Shown here piece by piece: positions 34,111 through 45,606 of a DNA stretch of 64,000 nucleotides. Under the pieces are notes generated by a model, which was not told the DNA's origin, did no database searches, and saw only the letters and a list, made by a program, of their open reading frames with translations. Source of the stretch: Dryocosmus kuriphilus (taxonomy: Eukaryota > Arthropoda > Insecta > Hymenoptera > Cynipidae); the NCBI GenBank assembly GCA_038277395.1, contig CM076196.1, forward strand, positions 95,734,385 through 95,798,384. Reading direction: 5' to 3'. Every line of letters begins with the position of its first letter. Within the stretch, counting starts at the first letter, position 1. Both the position numbers and the translations under genes were made by a program.

Positions 34111-34729
34111 GTTGTGCGACGAAAGAAGGCGGACGTTTACAAAAGGATTAAAAATTGCAAGCTTCATGCAGAAATAATGAAGTATAGAATCAGCTTCAAA
34201 GTGGAATTAAATGATCGGTGCAAATTTTAATAGTTTCATTCTAAATAATTATTTCACATTTCTGAAATCAACAAATAGTATTTGTATTTCTTTCCGAAAA
34301 TATTTTTAGGAATTTAAAAGGAATACGATATGTATAAATATAAAACAAATCTTTAGACAAAAATATAGTGTGTTGCTTTGTATTTTGGAAAGCATGGAAA
34401 AAACTTACAAATATATTCATAAAATCAAAAATTTATAACTTTCTAAGTTTTCAGAAATTATTTAAATTAACAATAATATACTATTATGAAAATAATGTGC
34501 TCACTTTTTAACGAAATTTAATATACTTAATCAATTAATTATTTTTAATATTAGATATGGTAACTTACTTAGTGATGAAGACATTTTCTTAGTTTCACGA
34601 GTTTGAGGCAATTTTCGACCTCTAATATTTATGTAGATTTAAGTAATTATTTACTTTTGAACAGATTGACTTTACAAGTATTTTACGTAGAGGGAGAGTA
34701 CTGTGCCACACAGTATCGCGTGTAGAAGC

Positions 34730-34731
<2 letters not shown>
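34111..34731. other. No gene seen
   Basis: AT-rich sequence without a supported feature. Confidence 0.4.

Positions 34732-34764
<33 letters not shown>
34732..34764 (+). repeat. Homopolymer run of 33 G
   Basis: Thirty-three consecutive G between AGCTT and TCAAAG. The polyproline frame it creates on the - strand is not a gene. Such runs can form G-quadruplexes and are unreliable in assemblies. Confidence 0.9.
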
Positions 34765-34765
<1 letters not shown>

Positions 34766-35009
34766 CAAAGTCGCTGGAAATTGCGTTATGTAATATTTGA
34801 GCGGTTCCTTATTTGAATTCGACCTTTTCGAAAATAAAGCATTCATAATTTTTGTCTTCACAGTTCTCCCAAATACTTTAGCCTAGATTCTAGAAGAATA
34901 TTTTGTGATTTTTCCCTGTTTCCCACGTTACTACCCGGCCTGGTGAAAGTGAAAATTTTATGATTAAGGTCCAGGTAAGAAGGGTCAGGTAGCAATTGTA
35001 TGTACTCAG

Positions 35010-35085
35010 GAAACTGTCGCACCTAGCAAACTGGTAGAACATTTGCCAGGCATCAGGTTATATTTGGAAATCCCCATTCGAATTG
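35010..35085 (+). mobile_element. tRNA-derived SINE-like fragment
   Basis: A-box-like TAGCAAACTGG at 35034-35044 and a degenerate B box (ATTCGAATT) about 45 bp later. Weak but correctly spaced. Confidence 0.35.
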
Positions 35086-36484
35086 TCTGCTTCAGCTATT
35101 TGTTATGAAATAATAACCATTATTTTTACACAATCGACCACATATTAATAAAAACTGACAGAGTTTATTACGCTTCTTCATACGACAACCTAGGGTAGAT
35201 GGATAGAGATCAAGAATGGTTAATATTATTAACTATTTTATACACAACTGTTCTCCTCTTTTCTTGGAATAAACTGAACATTACTTCTGAATACTTTCTA
35301 ACACACTACTTACTCATCCTACGAGATAGGCTGACTATACAAATTGAATTACCAATTTTACTACTTGACCATTCTTGAGTGTACAGACTCCATTTGTAAT
35401 AGAAAAAAGTTATCATTACTAAGTATTTGTCAGCTGATTTAAAGAAAAAGAAAGGATTTTAAATTTATAAATTCCTGACAGGAAAAATATTTTTTATATA
35501 AGCTTCTTAATAACAACTAAAGTTCTTAAAAGTTATTAAATGTCCCAACAAAAGGGGTCCGGGTAGATTTTTTATTTTTTTTTTCTAAAACACGACCAGC
35601 TTACCCAAAAAAATTTAACATCTAATTAATGTTTTGAGTAAGTATGAACATTAATTATTTGCGATTATCTTGAAAAACATGAACTTTTTATGTCGAAACA
35701 TTGCGAAATAATAAATGCGTTTTTATTAACTGTTATTTGTAGTTCATTGCGTTGAAAAGTTGAATTTTATATGCACCAAAAAAACCAGTGATGCATTTTT
35801 TAAGCAATACTGTTTAAACAATTATAAATTGTTATCGAATAAATAAAAACAAGATCCGACTGTCAGTTGCTGGTAATATTTGTTCGATGCCGTAAAAAAC
35901 GCATGTTATTCCATCACAAATATCTGAAGCAGATCATGTTTATAAAATAGACAATTACTTTTTCACTTCTATGCACTTCATACAAAAACTGATTAGACTT
36001 ATAAATTTTTCTAATTTTCTTAAATTAAAATGACGAAACCCTCACAATCCTCCCGAAACCATTTTCATCCACTTATTTGTTTATAATAAATTTAATACAT
36101 TTTTCAGCTCCTGCACTCCACTTGTATGTACTTTAAAAAGAATGACTGTGAATACAATATAAAAAACGCAATTTTAAATAGCTAAACAGTGAGTTTTATT
36201 ATGCTTATTGAATAAAAAAGTACTTTCATCAAAAATCGGTTATGATAGCCCTAAGGACAATTTTAGCATCTTTTTTTTTTTAATGCTATAAAATAGGAAA
36301 CCTTTGCCCCACTGCACATTATTGGTTTTATCGAAAAAAGTTTTTAAACAAAATTTTTTCGTCTCCGGTCATCAAGGGATCACTGGAAAAATTTATTCAG
36401 CTTCAATTAAGAAAAAGAAACGTCTAAATCAGATAAAAATTGTAGTCTCATCTATCCGCAAAAATCCAACTCTACCGCTCTAAT
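35086..36484. other. No gene seen
   Basis: About 1.4 kb of AT-rich sequence; no frame, exon or repeat is supported. Confidence 0.4.
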
Positions 36485-36665
36485 CTGTGGCGGAGTACGC
36501 GGAAAGGCGTCCATTTAGAATTTTTACCAGCGTAACTACGCTACGCACCTCCGCTGTATGTCGAGTGTGGCTTGACACACAGGAATATACAGTTTCTAAA
36601 CAGACGCCTCCGCCTACGCCTTACGCTCAGTCCGAAAAGCGTCTGAGCATGCACGAGATCGTGCA
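36485..36665. repeat. GC-rich micro-palindrome cluster, partner of 33961-34110
   Basis: It shares CAGACGCCTCC and TTACGCTCAG phrases with 33961-34000. Here GCGTCTGAGCATGC pairs with upstream CAGACGCCTCC to form a hairpin. Confidence 0.5.
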
Positions 36666-36788
36666 CTTGAAACTACGTGGAATTTATTTGCCCTACTGCT
36701 TTATATTAAAAGAAATAACAATTAAAAATTATTTCATGAATTAATTTTTAACTGATTTCTTGTTTATTATCTAATCTAACGTAATTGT

Positions 36789-37235
36789 CTAAATTTCTTC
36801 CCTTTCATCAGTGTCGGTTGTGAATGTCGCAGTCTCTGCGTCTGAATCATCATCGGGGGTTATCGATTGTACGTCAGCAATTATTATTTCTTGATCAACC
36901 GCCGCGACTACTTTCCTATTACAATTCTGCACAATTTTCTTTTGAGCGTGGTCAAGCAGGGAGTCAAAAAGATCGCAGAATTGGTGGAAATTTTGGATTG
37001 GTTCGAATTTATCCTCCTCTCGCTGAGGTGGTGGATTTACAAACCTGACATTGAACGGAATATTCGCGGAGGTTCCGTCGGGCTGTGTCACTCTTTTTAT
37101 TTCGTGAACAATTAATTTACCAGCCAAACTTTGCTCCACGAATTTCAGGCATAACGCTTTGTCTCTTCTAGCGCGGAACTTCTTACCTGAACGGGGCTTG
37201 AATCTCTTTATACTGGTACCGGGCAAGGCGGACAT
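36789..37235 (-). CDS. Orphan 148-aa ORF, unrecognised
   Basis: An intact frame from an ATG at 37235 to TAA. The N-terminus is strongly basic (KRFKPRSGKKFRARRDK). The middle holds FNVRFVNPPPQREEDKFEP and a possible helix (FHQFCDLFDSLLDHAQKK), and the C-terminus is acidic (TPDDDSDAETAT). Codon use and composition look protein-like, unlike neighbouring frames. There is no signal peptide, membrane span or known motif. A cluster of repeated ~20-bp motifs lies just upstream (37304-37840). It could be a retroelement accessory/gag-like ORF or a lineage-specific gene. Confidence 0.45.
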   Translation of the reverse strand: MSALPGTSIKRFKPRSGKKFRARRDKALCLKFVEQSLAGKLIVHEIKRVTQPDGTSANIPFNVRFVNPPPQREEDKFEPIQNFHQFCDLFDSLLDHAQKKIVQNCNRKVVAAVDQEIIIADVQSITPDDDSDAETATFTTDTDEREEI

Positions 37236-37303
37236 TGAAAAAAATTTTATTTGACTATGTAAAACGATTGAAAGTAAATCCCCGTTTTTTTTTTAAACTC
37301 AGT

Positions 37304-37840
37304 TGTCTTCCTTCTTTCTTTTTCTTTACTTTTTGATTACGCACAATTTGAGCATTAATTATGTTCAACTACTTAGCATACTTTAGCTGCATAGTGAACT
37401 TTAACGAAAATTACTTAGCATGTTTTAGCTGCGCAATCATCATTTTTAAATTTCTCAAAACTGAAAAATAATAAATTGAAATAAAGTCAATAAAAACAAT
37501 TATTGAAAATTGATTGAAATAAGGTATCAATTCTCACCTCTCAAATATTAATTAATTTTAGTTATTCAGCATACTTTAGCTAAATAAATAAACAAAAGGA
37601 AAAAATTATTTAGCACACTATAGCTGCATAATTCTGTCTGTTTATTTTAGAGTGAGAATAGACCACTCATTTGGAAAGAGAATTCTTTTGTCTTCCTTCT
37701 TGCTTTTTCTTGACTTGTTGGTTACGCACAATTTGAGGATTAATTATGTTCAACTACTTAGCATACTTTAGCTGCATAGTGAACTTTAACGAAAATTGCT
37801 TAGCATATTTTAGCTGCACAATTTTCAGTTTCTTAGAGTG
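37304..37840 (-). promoter_or_regulatory. Cluster of a repeated ~20-bp motif upstream of the 148-aa ORF
   Basis: The motif TTAGCATACTTTAGCTGCA, with variants, occurs near 37373, 37410, 37561, 37604, 37758 and 37798. A larger direct repeat of about 140 bp (GTCTTCCTTCTT…TTTAGCTGC) spans 37304-37445 and 37691-37835. This resembles an enhancer- or LTR-leader-type repeat array; function is inferred only from position. Confidence 0.45.
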
Positions 37841-38608
37841 ATTCGGTTCATCATTGTTAAAAAAAAACTTTCAGACAATATAATAATTAAATTGTAATCA
37901 GCTGTAAGCAAACCAGTAACGTGACAGGACGATACCGTGAAATTTGATCACACCGCTGCCACCATCAGTTTGTTACGTACCGTTAGTTATGTTAAATTTA
38001 CTTTCAATACGAGGAGGCTTCCACAAACTGCCGAATTTAGCTTTACGCTAAATTCGTTTTTATTAGTGAGTAAGAAATTTCTACTCTCAGGAAGACTGGA
38101 TGTAGAAAGGAAGAGGATTTTCTTTCTATACTCCCTTCCGAAATGGGCGACTCTAGTATTTTTATTTTTGGTTTCTTTTACAATTACCTTGGAAAAGAAA
38201 TAGAATGCATTTAGCAGCAAGAGTGATAGTACTTTTAAAAAATCCCCTCTTCTCTATTCTTTTTCTCGGTAATTCTAAATTAGAATTTTTCTCAGAAAAT
38301 TCCTCTCTAGTTTATTAGGAGTTTTAAGTCCGCTCGGTATCGATAGGCTATACCTTTTATTTTTGTTTTGGATTGAAGACTACCAACAACCGATCCCGAA
38401 CCGCAGACGGGCGATTATTACTTTAACTTTTTTTATTTTGAAAAAGATACCGAGAGAAGAACCACTCGTTAGTACGCTCTTCCTCAGACTGCGATTTTGC
38501 TTTAGCTCGTCGGCTAGTGGTAAACTTTTTCAGTAGGGATTTTTGATGATTTGGGAGTTGAATGTACGGAAGGATGGAATTTGCTGACCATTGATTTCTG
38601 CAATATTC
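37841..38608. other. No gene seen
   Basis: Mixed sequence. Frames at 37937-38203 (+) and 38423-38614 (-) show no recognisable features. It may be the LTR or leader of whatever carries the 148-aa ORF. Confidence 0.35.
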
Positions 38609-39546
38609 GCCCAAATTGATCGAACGCTATTTAAAGCTGTTATCAGCAATTTAGCAATTTGAAGTCACATTTATATGTGACAGGAATATTTGCAATAGGG
38701 GTTTTGTAATAAAATTCTTGTAATAGAATTCGCTGAATTAACCAAATGGATTTTTAATATTGCTTTTATATTTCCTTGTCTTGAACTGCCAATTAGGAAA
38801 TGCATTGGTAGTTATTTTCATTAAGCATTCTATGCATATTGATATTCCTTTGGAACGCATGGCAGGGTTTGCCATCAGTCAGCTAAAGTGGAAAGTTGTG
38901 AAATTTGATGTGAAGAAACGGGAGAGGACCTTGAACGTAAACCGCGAGCCGGCAAGCGCATACCTGTGTGTGACAATGACCTACATTTATAGCAGAGCGA
39001 ATGATTTGGTTGCAAGTGGTGTATGTAAACGTAACTTTTCTCCCGTTTTCTTCTCTCTGTCTTTCTATATCCTTTCATCGTAAAACCGCTTCAGATCTAT
39101 ACGGAAAATAATTTGCAGCTAAACTTATATAATTATCTTTGATTTGACCACTAATATCGTTGGATATGAACCAACGATATTAGCAAAACATTCAAAATTG
39201 GAACTTGCATTATAATTTATTATCTGAATGAATCAGATTTTTAAATCGTTGAAACAAAGGTATTATGTATATAGCTGAAATAAAAAATGTTTGAAGTCAG
39301 AATATAGTGCTAATCGAATAGGAATAATTTGAACAGATCAGATTTGAAACTTATGACGAGTTCTGAGTTTACCATCAAATTATAGAATATTTGCGCAATA
39401 TTTTTTTCTTCTTCTTAGTTTTACGCTGTCTGACAATTTGGATTCGAACTTATATGCTTTATTCGTATTTCTTACTAACTAAAATTACACGTGATGTTTC
39501 AATTTTGCAAGATATTTGGAACTCACCAAGCGTCATACGTTACATA

Positions 39547-40489
39547 CGAGCCACGTCCAGAAAGTAAGTGTACAGGTACTCTCACAGCTGTAGGGAATAC
39601 TTTTTCGACATGTTGGCAACGCTGCCGCGTAGCCTGACCCCTCCCCTTCAAAACGAGACCAATCCGAGGTTAGTGTGTTGAAAACTCTTGACACAGTAGC
39701 ATCTCTCGCGAAAAATGTGATCGTATGTCCCGCCAAGTGCGAAATTCGCGTCGTCATTTAGAGCGCTACGAACGCGAAGGCGATGATTTTCTCTACTCTA
39801 TTGTTACTGGAGGCGAAACTTGGGTTGCCCACTACACGCCTGAAACTAAGAGGCAGTCTCAACAATGGCGCCACACCTTGTCACCCTCCACCAAGAAATT
39901 TAAAACCACAATTTCAGCCAAAAAAATCATGGCATCCGTGTTTTGGGACCATAAAGGCATAATTTTGATTGAATATCTGCCTCACGGGGAGACCATCAAC
40001 GCGGCAAGATACTGTGAGACGCTGAAAAAATTGAAAAGGGCGATTCAGAATAAAAGGAGGGGCATGCTGACGAAGGGAGTCTGCCTGCTGCATGACAATG
40101 CCAAACCTCACACGGCCAATGCCACGAAGCAACTCCTGGACTCTTTTGGATGGGACGTTTTGAATCACCCCCCGTATTCCCCTGACCTGGCTCCTTCAGA
40201 TTTCCATCTCTTCACTTCCCTGAAAGTGCACATGGGTGGAAACAAGTTTTAAACGGACGAGGAGGTGAAGCGGGAGGTGGAGAAGTGGGGGAAAGAGCTG
40301 GCGGGAGACTTCTTCGAGGCAGGCATCAAAAAATTGATCCCGCGGCTCACCACTTGCATCCAGAGGGATGGTGACTATGTCGAAAAATAACTTACATGTG
40401 TACAAGTGTAACCAACTATGTTTTTGTTTTAATAAATTTTTTTTGAAGCCTACATAAATAGAGTATACTTACTTTCTGGACGTGCCTCG
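39547..40489 (+). mobile_element. Mariner element, internally deleted
   Basis: Terminal repeats CGAGCCACGTCCAGAAAGTA and TACTTTCTGGACGTGCCTCG are flanked by TA on each side (39545-39546 and 40490-40491). Length is 943 bp against about 1.3 kb for intact mariners. About 50 bp of non-mariner sequence (39495-39544) separates it from the interrupted repeat. Confidence 0.9.
39725..40390 (+). pseudogene. Mariner transposase, C-terminal catalytic part
   Basis: The frame includes TGGETWVAHYTPETKRQSQQW, LLHDNAKPHTANATKQLL and HPPYSPDLAPSDFHLF. The second and third Asp show the mariner 34-residue spacing (DD34D). The first catalytic Asp position (normally GDETW) is Gly. The N-terminal DNA-binding half is deleted. 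A TAA at about 40250 interrupts the frame, which then continues to TAA at 40390. It cannot encode an active cut-and-paste enzyme. Confidence 0.9.
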
Positions 40490-40748
40490 TAGCTAACTCA
40501 AAGATATAAAATTCCGTAAGTCGGGTATTACCATCGGATCACTTAGTGTATAAGAATATACATATATCTGCACATACTCGCTTAGCTCTATTCTCTATTC
40601 TATTCCTTGCTACTCAGATACATGCATATTCCTATGCACTTCGGAAAATTAATTCTAAATTAGATACCTGGAAGCTAGTTCTACTCATGTTTACCTATAC
40701 CCTTCTTCATTTATTTTATTTTAAAAAAGTTAAAAAGTTACGTATGTA

Positions 40749-41299
40749 ACATAAATACTATAAATTCATAATGGCTTCATACAACCTAACTATGAGTATC
40801 TACGAACCTTGATATACGTATAATAATTTACTGATAATTTCATTTTTATGTACAAGTTTGAACCCAAAGTGTTTTAATTTTTATCAAAGAAAACTAATTT
40901 TATTTGAATCTTATGTGTTTCCAAATACAATTAACTTCCAGGAACTGTGTAATTCCCTTAAAAAATTAACCTAAACATTAATAATTCAGATTTAAGGCAT
41001 TCGCTATTATATCGTCGTATTTCCCATCAAATCATTAAAAACTGTAGACAAATAGTAGAAAACACCAAATTTAATTTACTATTATCAATATTTTAATTTA
41101 TTATTATCGAAATGTCAAGTAATATTTCTGATCTAACACGTCAACATGACTGTCACTTTCTATCTCGTGATAGAAAACAAATCTAATAAATAAACAAAAA
41201 AAGCATTAGTGCAAACCAACTTCACTTTTAACAGAAACATCGCTGTTAAGATTATTATTATTAATAATTAAAGGCGTTCTATTTAAATAACGTAGTAAA
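40749..41299. other. No gene seen
   Basis: AT-rich spacer. Confidence 0.4.
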
Positions 41300-42656
41300 A
41301 AGTAGTTTAGTTTAGTTTAGTTTATAGGCGGGTGGGGGGCCCCGATATGGTGCCTCCTGGCGCTCAGGTTATAAGCCCATTGTGTCATACCCGTAAAGGT
41401 CCGCTTCTAGTGGACGATTCCAGACCTTCTAATGAAGCCCAGAATATCGCCCACCTTTAGTGCTGTGATTTCCTCAGGTTCCATGAAATGAGCCCCGAGG
41501 ATTTTTTTCTTGAGCCCGGAAAGTGCCGGACATTGACGTAGAACATGCAGGGATGTCTTATCTTTCCTGCCGCATTTCCTACCCTCCGTCGTGGGACTGA
41601 TTCCCATTTTGTTCTTATGGTAGTTTAAATGGTTGTGCCCTGCGATCACCTGAGCCATTATCTTTAAATCCTTTTCGTGTAACTGCAAGATTTCCCTGGC
41701 TCGTTACATCCTGTACGTATTGCCTAGAATGGCTTAAGCCTGTCGGTATCCTTTGGTGAGTTCCCAGTACTCCCGGTGCCTTTTCCGGATCCAGTTTGTG
41801 ACGGCCATCCCCATGCAGCATGACGCTAGTCCTAGTACCGGTTCCGGGCGTACATATCCTTTTGTTGCACCATTCTTCGCCAGCTAGTCCTGCTTCTCGT
41901 TGCTCTTGATCCCTGCGGGGCCAGTAATCCACATGAGGGTCACGTTATTCTTCTCTGCCAGTTGGTTTAATGATTTTTTGCATTCCCAAACCAGTTCTGA
42001 TGTTATATCTGGTTTGCCAATTGCAGCTAACGTCGCTGGGATGTTTGAGCAGATTGTGATCTGCCGGCCAGACGCGTTTTCCTCTATCAGTGTTTCAGCG
42101 CAACGGAGTACAGCTAAGTCCTCTGCCTGAAAGACGGTGGCATGTTATCCAAGTGGGATCTGCATCTCCTGTCTTTCTGCGCTGTCAGAAATTCCTGCTC
42201 CTGAACCCCCTTCCCCTTTGGGGCCATCTTTATACCAGATTTCCCCTTGGAGGAGTGGGTTCCCTTTCCACACAGCCCTGCTTGGGTGGTGGACACGGAG
42301 AACCTTGGTAAAGTTGAAGCGTTTTTTTTGCTTTTTCTTGCCTCATTCCTAGAATTGGCAGTGTCCTGATATCCTCTGAGAGCCTAGTGTGTTTAGTCCC
42401 CCACGTCCACCAGTCTGCGCTTACAAGGCGGCCCATCGCCCGAGCCGTCCCGGCGATTATCGGAACGTTTAGTGGTTTCTTCGCAGAGCAAGATATCGTT
42501 TGCAGTCGTTCCAGTCTTCCCTGCATCGTATAGGAAGCCTTGGTTTAAGAACCGCGGAGATGCCTCTATGCGCCATTGTCAAGCGCCTGGTTAGGATCGC
42601 CGAGGTGCCTTTGCTGTGGTACAAATTTATCTGTGTTGTGACGTTGCAATTTTACT
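41300..42656 (-). pseudogene. LINE 3' part with RNase H (I/R1/Jockey-like)
   Basis: On the - strand: KPLNVPIIAGTARAMGRL and EDIRTLPILGMRQEKAKKTL, then a degenerate RNase H. That domain shows LVYKDGPKGEGGSGAG, FQAEDLAVLRCAETLIEEN, ICSNIPATL (usual Asp replaced by Asn) and WITGPAGIKSNEKQD. A C-terminal Cys-rich tail follows (CGRKDKTSLHVLRQCPAL). The 3' end has a short (CTAAA)n tail, read as TTTAG repeats at about 41307-41330. Several stops and shifts are present and no RT domain is seen. Confidence 0.75.
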
Positions 42657-42666
42657 GCACGTCACA

Positions 42667-45122
42667 AAAGTTAACTCTCCAATTTTTGAGAATTTATATT
42701 AGTTTAAATCCCGTAGATTTTTGCTTTTGATTGCGTGGCTTGACACAGACAGCAGGTTCGGCACTCCTTGGCGCTTAATTTAAATGTAATTTAGATTTAA
42801 TTATAATTTAGTCGTATTATTTATTTTTGTTAAATTGTATATAAATCCCTCCGAGCCCCCTGGGCAACAATTACAACCCCAATTGACGAGTTGAGAGTCC
42901 CCGTTAGCCCCTTCATTGCGTCATCGACTAGGGTTTGTCGTCACCTCCAACACAGAGAGGCTTCTACTGTCCGGTGATCTTCACCAGTTCTTCCTTCCGG
43001 CTTGTCCAACCTCATGAGTTTTGTTCGCCATCTCCTACTTCCAAGATACCAGGCGTGTACCAGTTGAGGAGGAAGGAGGGTGGAATTTTTCCTGCGGTCC
43101 AAGATACAAGGCGTGTTCTGGTTGAGGACATTTTTTTTTGTGGAAATTGTGGCCATCCAAGACCAAGGCAATAGTTCTAGTGAGAAGAGGTACGAGCATA
43201 GTTAATTTATTTGATGGTCGCCCCCCCCCACGCCCCCCCCTCTTCCCCGAATAAAAGGGGGGGGGGGGTGATTCTTGGTAGTTCACCCTGAAAGAAAAGG
43301 GGTAGAACGATTTTTTTTGTCTCGGGTTTTCATTGTTTCGAGGTCCTAATCCAACACCTTGGGGGAGAACCACGGACGTCCAGCCTCGAACGCAGTAAAA
43401 AGGACCCAGCCGCCCCTGCCCCTGACTCCGTGATGAGCAGAACTTCCCCGAGGAAACGACGAGGACGCGGAATTCTCAGATGTCAACACGGGGCAGAAAA
43501 GGAAGGAAGGAGGATTCGGCGAAGAGAAGTAATGGCGACAAGGCAGACCAAGGAAGAGCGAGAACAACGCGCGGACTCTCTCACTCTAGAATAGCACACT
43601 CAATTCCCTCACACTCTCACCATACCACCTCCCGTTTCCTTCCTTCCGTCGCCCAGTTTTAGGCAATAGGCCTCCGATCAAACAATTGTAGTTCTGTACC
43701 CTGAAGTGTCACCACGCACCCCAGAGCAGCTCCCGTTTTCCCTGGCCCCGACGAACGCGAGGTCTAAGGTAGGACTTAGTCTTGGTACCATGGCTCAGCC
43801 AAGAGCACAATTTTGATTAAGAGAATTTGATTAGACCTGTGTTCATTTTCACCAATTCGGAGAATCTTGGCTGGTACATTGTACCGTTTCGTAATTTTAG
43901 ACCAATCTCACTTCTGCTCTGATTATCTGTTTTATTTCGAAATGTATTGCTAGTCCCTTTTTTATGGAACGCTGACGGGTTGAACCTTTTTTTTTTACCA
44001 TTTCATCTTGTAATTTTTCGATATTAATGTCTTTTATTGTACCGAAAATGTAAATGATTCCCTTTTTCCGAACCCCTGACCCCGATTTTAGTGACTTCCA
44101 AAATGGCCGTTTTCGATATTAATGCCTTTTATTGTACTTATGTATATGATTCCCCTTTTTCCGAGCCCGTGACCCCGATTCTAGTGGCTTCTTAGAGGGC
44201 CGTTTTCGGCGACTTTACGCCCTTTCTCGCCTCTAGTTCTCTTTATTTTCTTTGATTCTGATGTTGTATTGTTGTGATTTATGTGTTAATTACATGGTCG
44301 TGACAATTTTTTTGTATCAAAATGTAGTTATTCCCCTTTTTTCCGAACACATGTACCCGATCATAATTACTACAGATATGGTTAATAATGACAATTGTGT
44401 ATCCTCTCTCGTACCTAATCTTTGTTTTTTCACACTGTAATTTAGTATGCATTAATTTCCTATGTGGCATAATTTTAAGGTTTATTTGTAACCCTCCTGC
44501 CCTCGAAATATAATTTTCTTCCGCTGTCACGATAATTTAGACCTTGTTTGCCCCGTTAATTCCGAACCCTTTTTCACATCAATAATTTCTTTTCGCGTCA
44601 CCCCTCACATTTATTTTGAATTTTCTTTACTTGACCCCTGAACCCCGTTTTATCGATCACGTCGTGTTGAGATTCTGCCCCTTTCCACCCTGTCAAGACT
44701 TTATCTCAATTTGATATCGTGTGAAATCATTTATCTGTTGTAATTTTTGGTATTCTTTGTACATTCCTCTTCTTCCTACCGTATCGTACCCCTTTGTTCC
44801 CATATTTCGACGACAGGCCATCCTGACCCGTATGGTCGTACACGAATGTTATCGCCGTTATTATTAGGTACTATTTTTGGTTTAGTGTTTTTCTTTTGTG
44901 TGATTTAATTTGCCTGGATCCCCCTTTTATTTTGATTGTATGTTCCGATTAATTTCCGGTTGACTCTATTGTAAAACCTTTTATCAGTTTTAGTCTAGAT
45001 GCAATGTTGACTTTTTGTCGAGGATTTTTTTTGTTAATCAGCTGAATTTGTATGCTTATGGAAATTTGTTAATTTGTTCTTAACTTGTTATAATCCCTCT
45101 GAACGTTATATTGAAACCATTG

Positions 45123-45155
<33 letters not shown>

Positions 45156-45596
45156 AATAAATGTTTGATTTTAGGAATTTAAAAGAAAGTCACAATGAGT
45201 TATACTCAATGATGTTTGACCCACCCTCTCTACCGGCAATCTAATAATTATTAGGGGCTGAGCTACCTGGTAAAATTCGCGATCCGAGAGATCTTGTAGT
45301 AGTTTTTTTTTTGTAATTTTTTTTGTGTCCCAAGAAAGGACTGGCGCTCACACTATGTAGTTTTGTGTTTTCCGGAATTTGGGATTTCGTTAGGTTACTG
45401 TTTTTTTTTTTTTTTTTTTTTTTTTTTTGAGTTTTGAGTTTTGATTTCGTGAAGTTTGGGGAGTTTTGAGCTTAGTTTTATTGGGGTTTAGCTTTTGAGT
45501 TTTTGGGACTCGTTGCGATCTTTTTTTTTTTTTTTGTTCTATTTCTTGTTGCCAAAAGGTTTCCAGAAAATTTCTAGTTGTGTCGGATCGCTTTGT
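42667..45596. other. Unidentified 2.9-kb block flanked by GCACGTCACA direct repeats
   Basis: It sits between identical 10-bp sequences at 42657-42666 and 45597-45606. It has no convincing coding frame, is C/T-rich on +, and holds a C/G stretch (43219-43268). It also has T31 (45125-45155), T28 (45401-45428) and T15 runs, and a ~95-bp tandem repeat (44018-44210). CCAAGATACCAGGCGTG is repeated with changes at 43038, 43099 and 43153. It may be an insertion with A-rich - strand tails. Confidence 0.45.
44018..44210 (+). repeat. ~95-bp tandem repeat, two units
   Basis: Each unit opens TTCGATATTAATG(T/C)CTTTTATTG and closes with GACCCCGATT(T/C)TAGTG plus a GGCCGTTTTCG end. Confidence 0.75.
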
Positions 45597-45606
45597 GCAC
45601 GTCACA

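Larger units (their letters stand above)
38609..40748 (+). repeat. Second copy of the ~760-bp dispersed repeat, with two insertions
   Basis: It matches 22781-23540 from GCCCAAATTGATCG to TTACGTATGTAAC. A 372-bp extra block (38981-39352) sits between two ATGAC copies and contains a hairpin (CTAATATCGTTGG/CCAACGATATTAG). A mariner element is inserted further on. Confidence 0.85.

Noticed and set aside
34622..34861. - strand frame with a polyproline stretch
   Set aside because: Created by the G33 run; no other protein character.
37937..38220. Overlapping frames on both strands near 38 kb
   Set aside because: Complementary frames of similar length with no motif; treated as non-coding.
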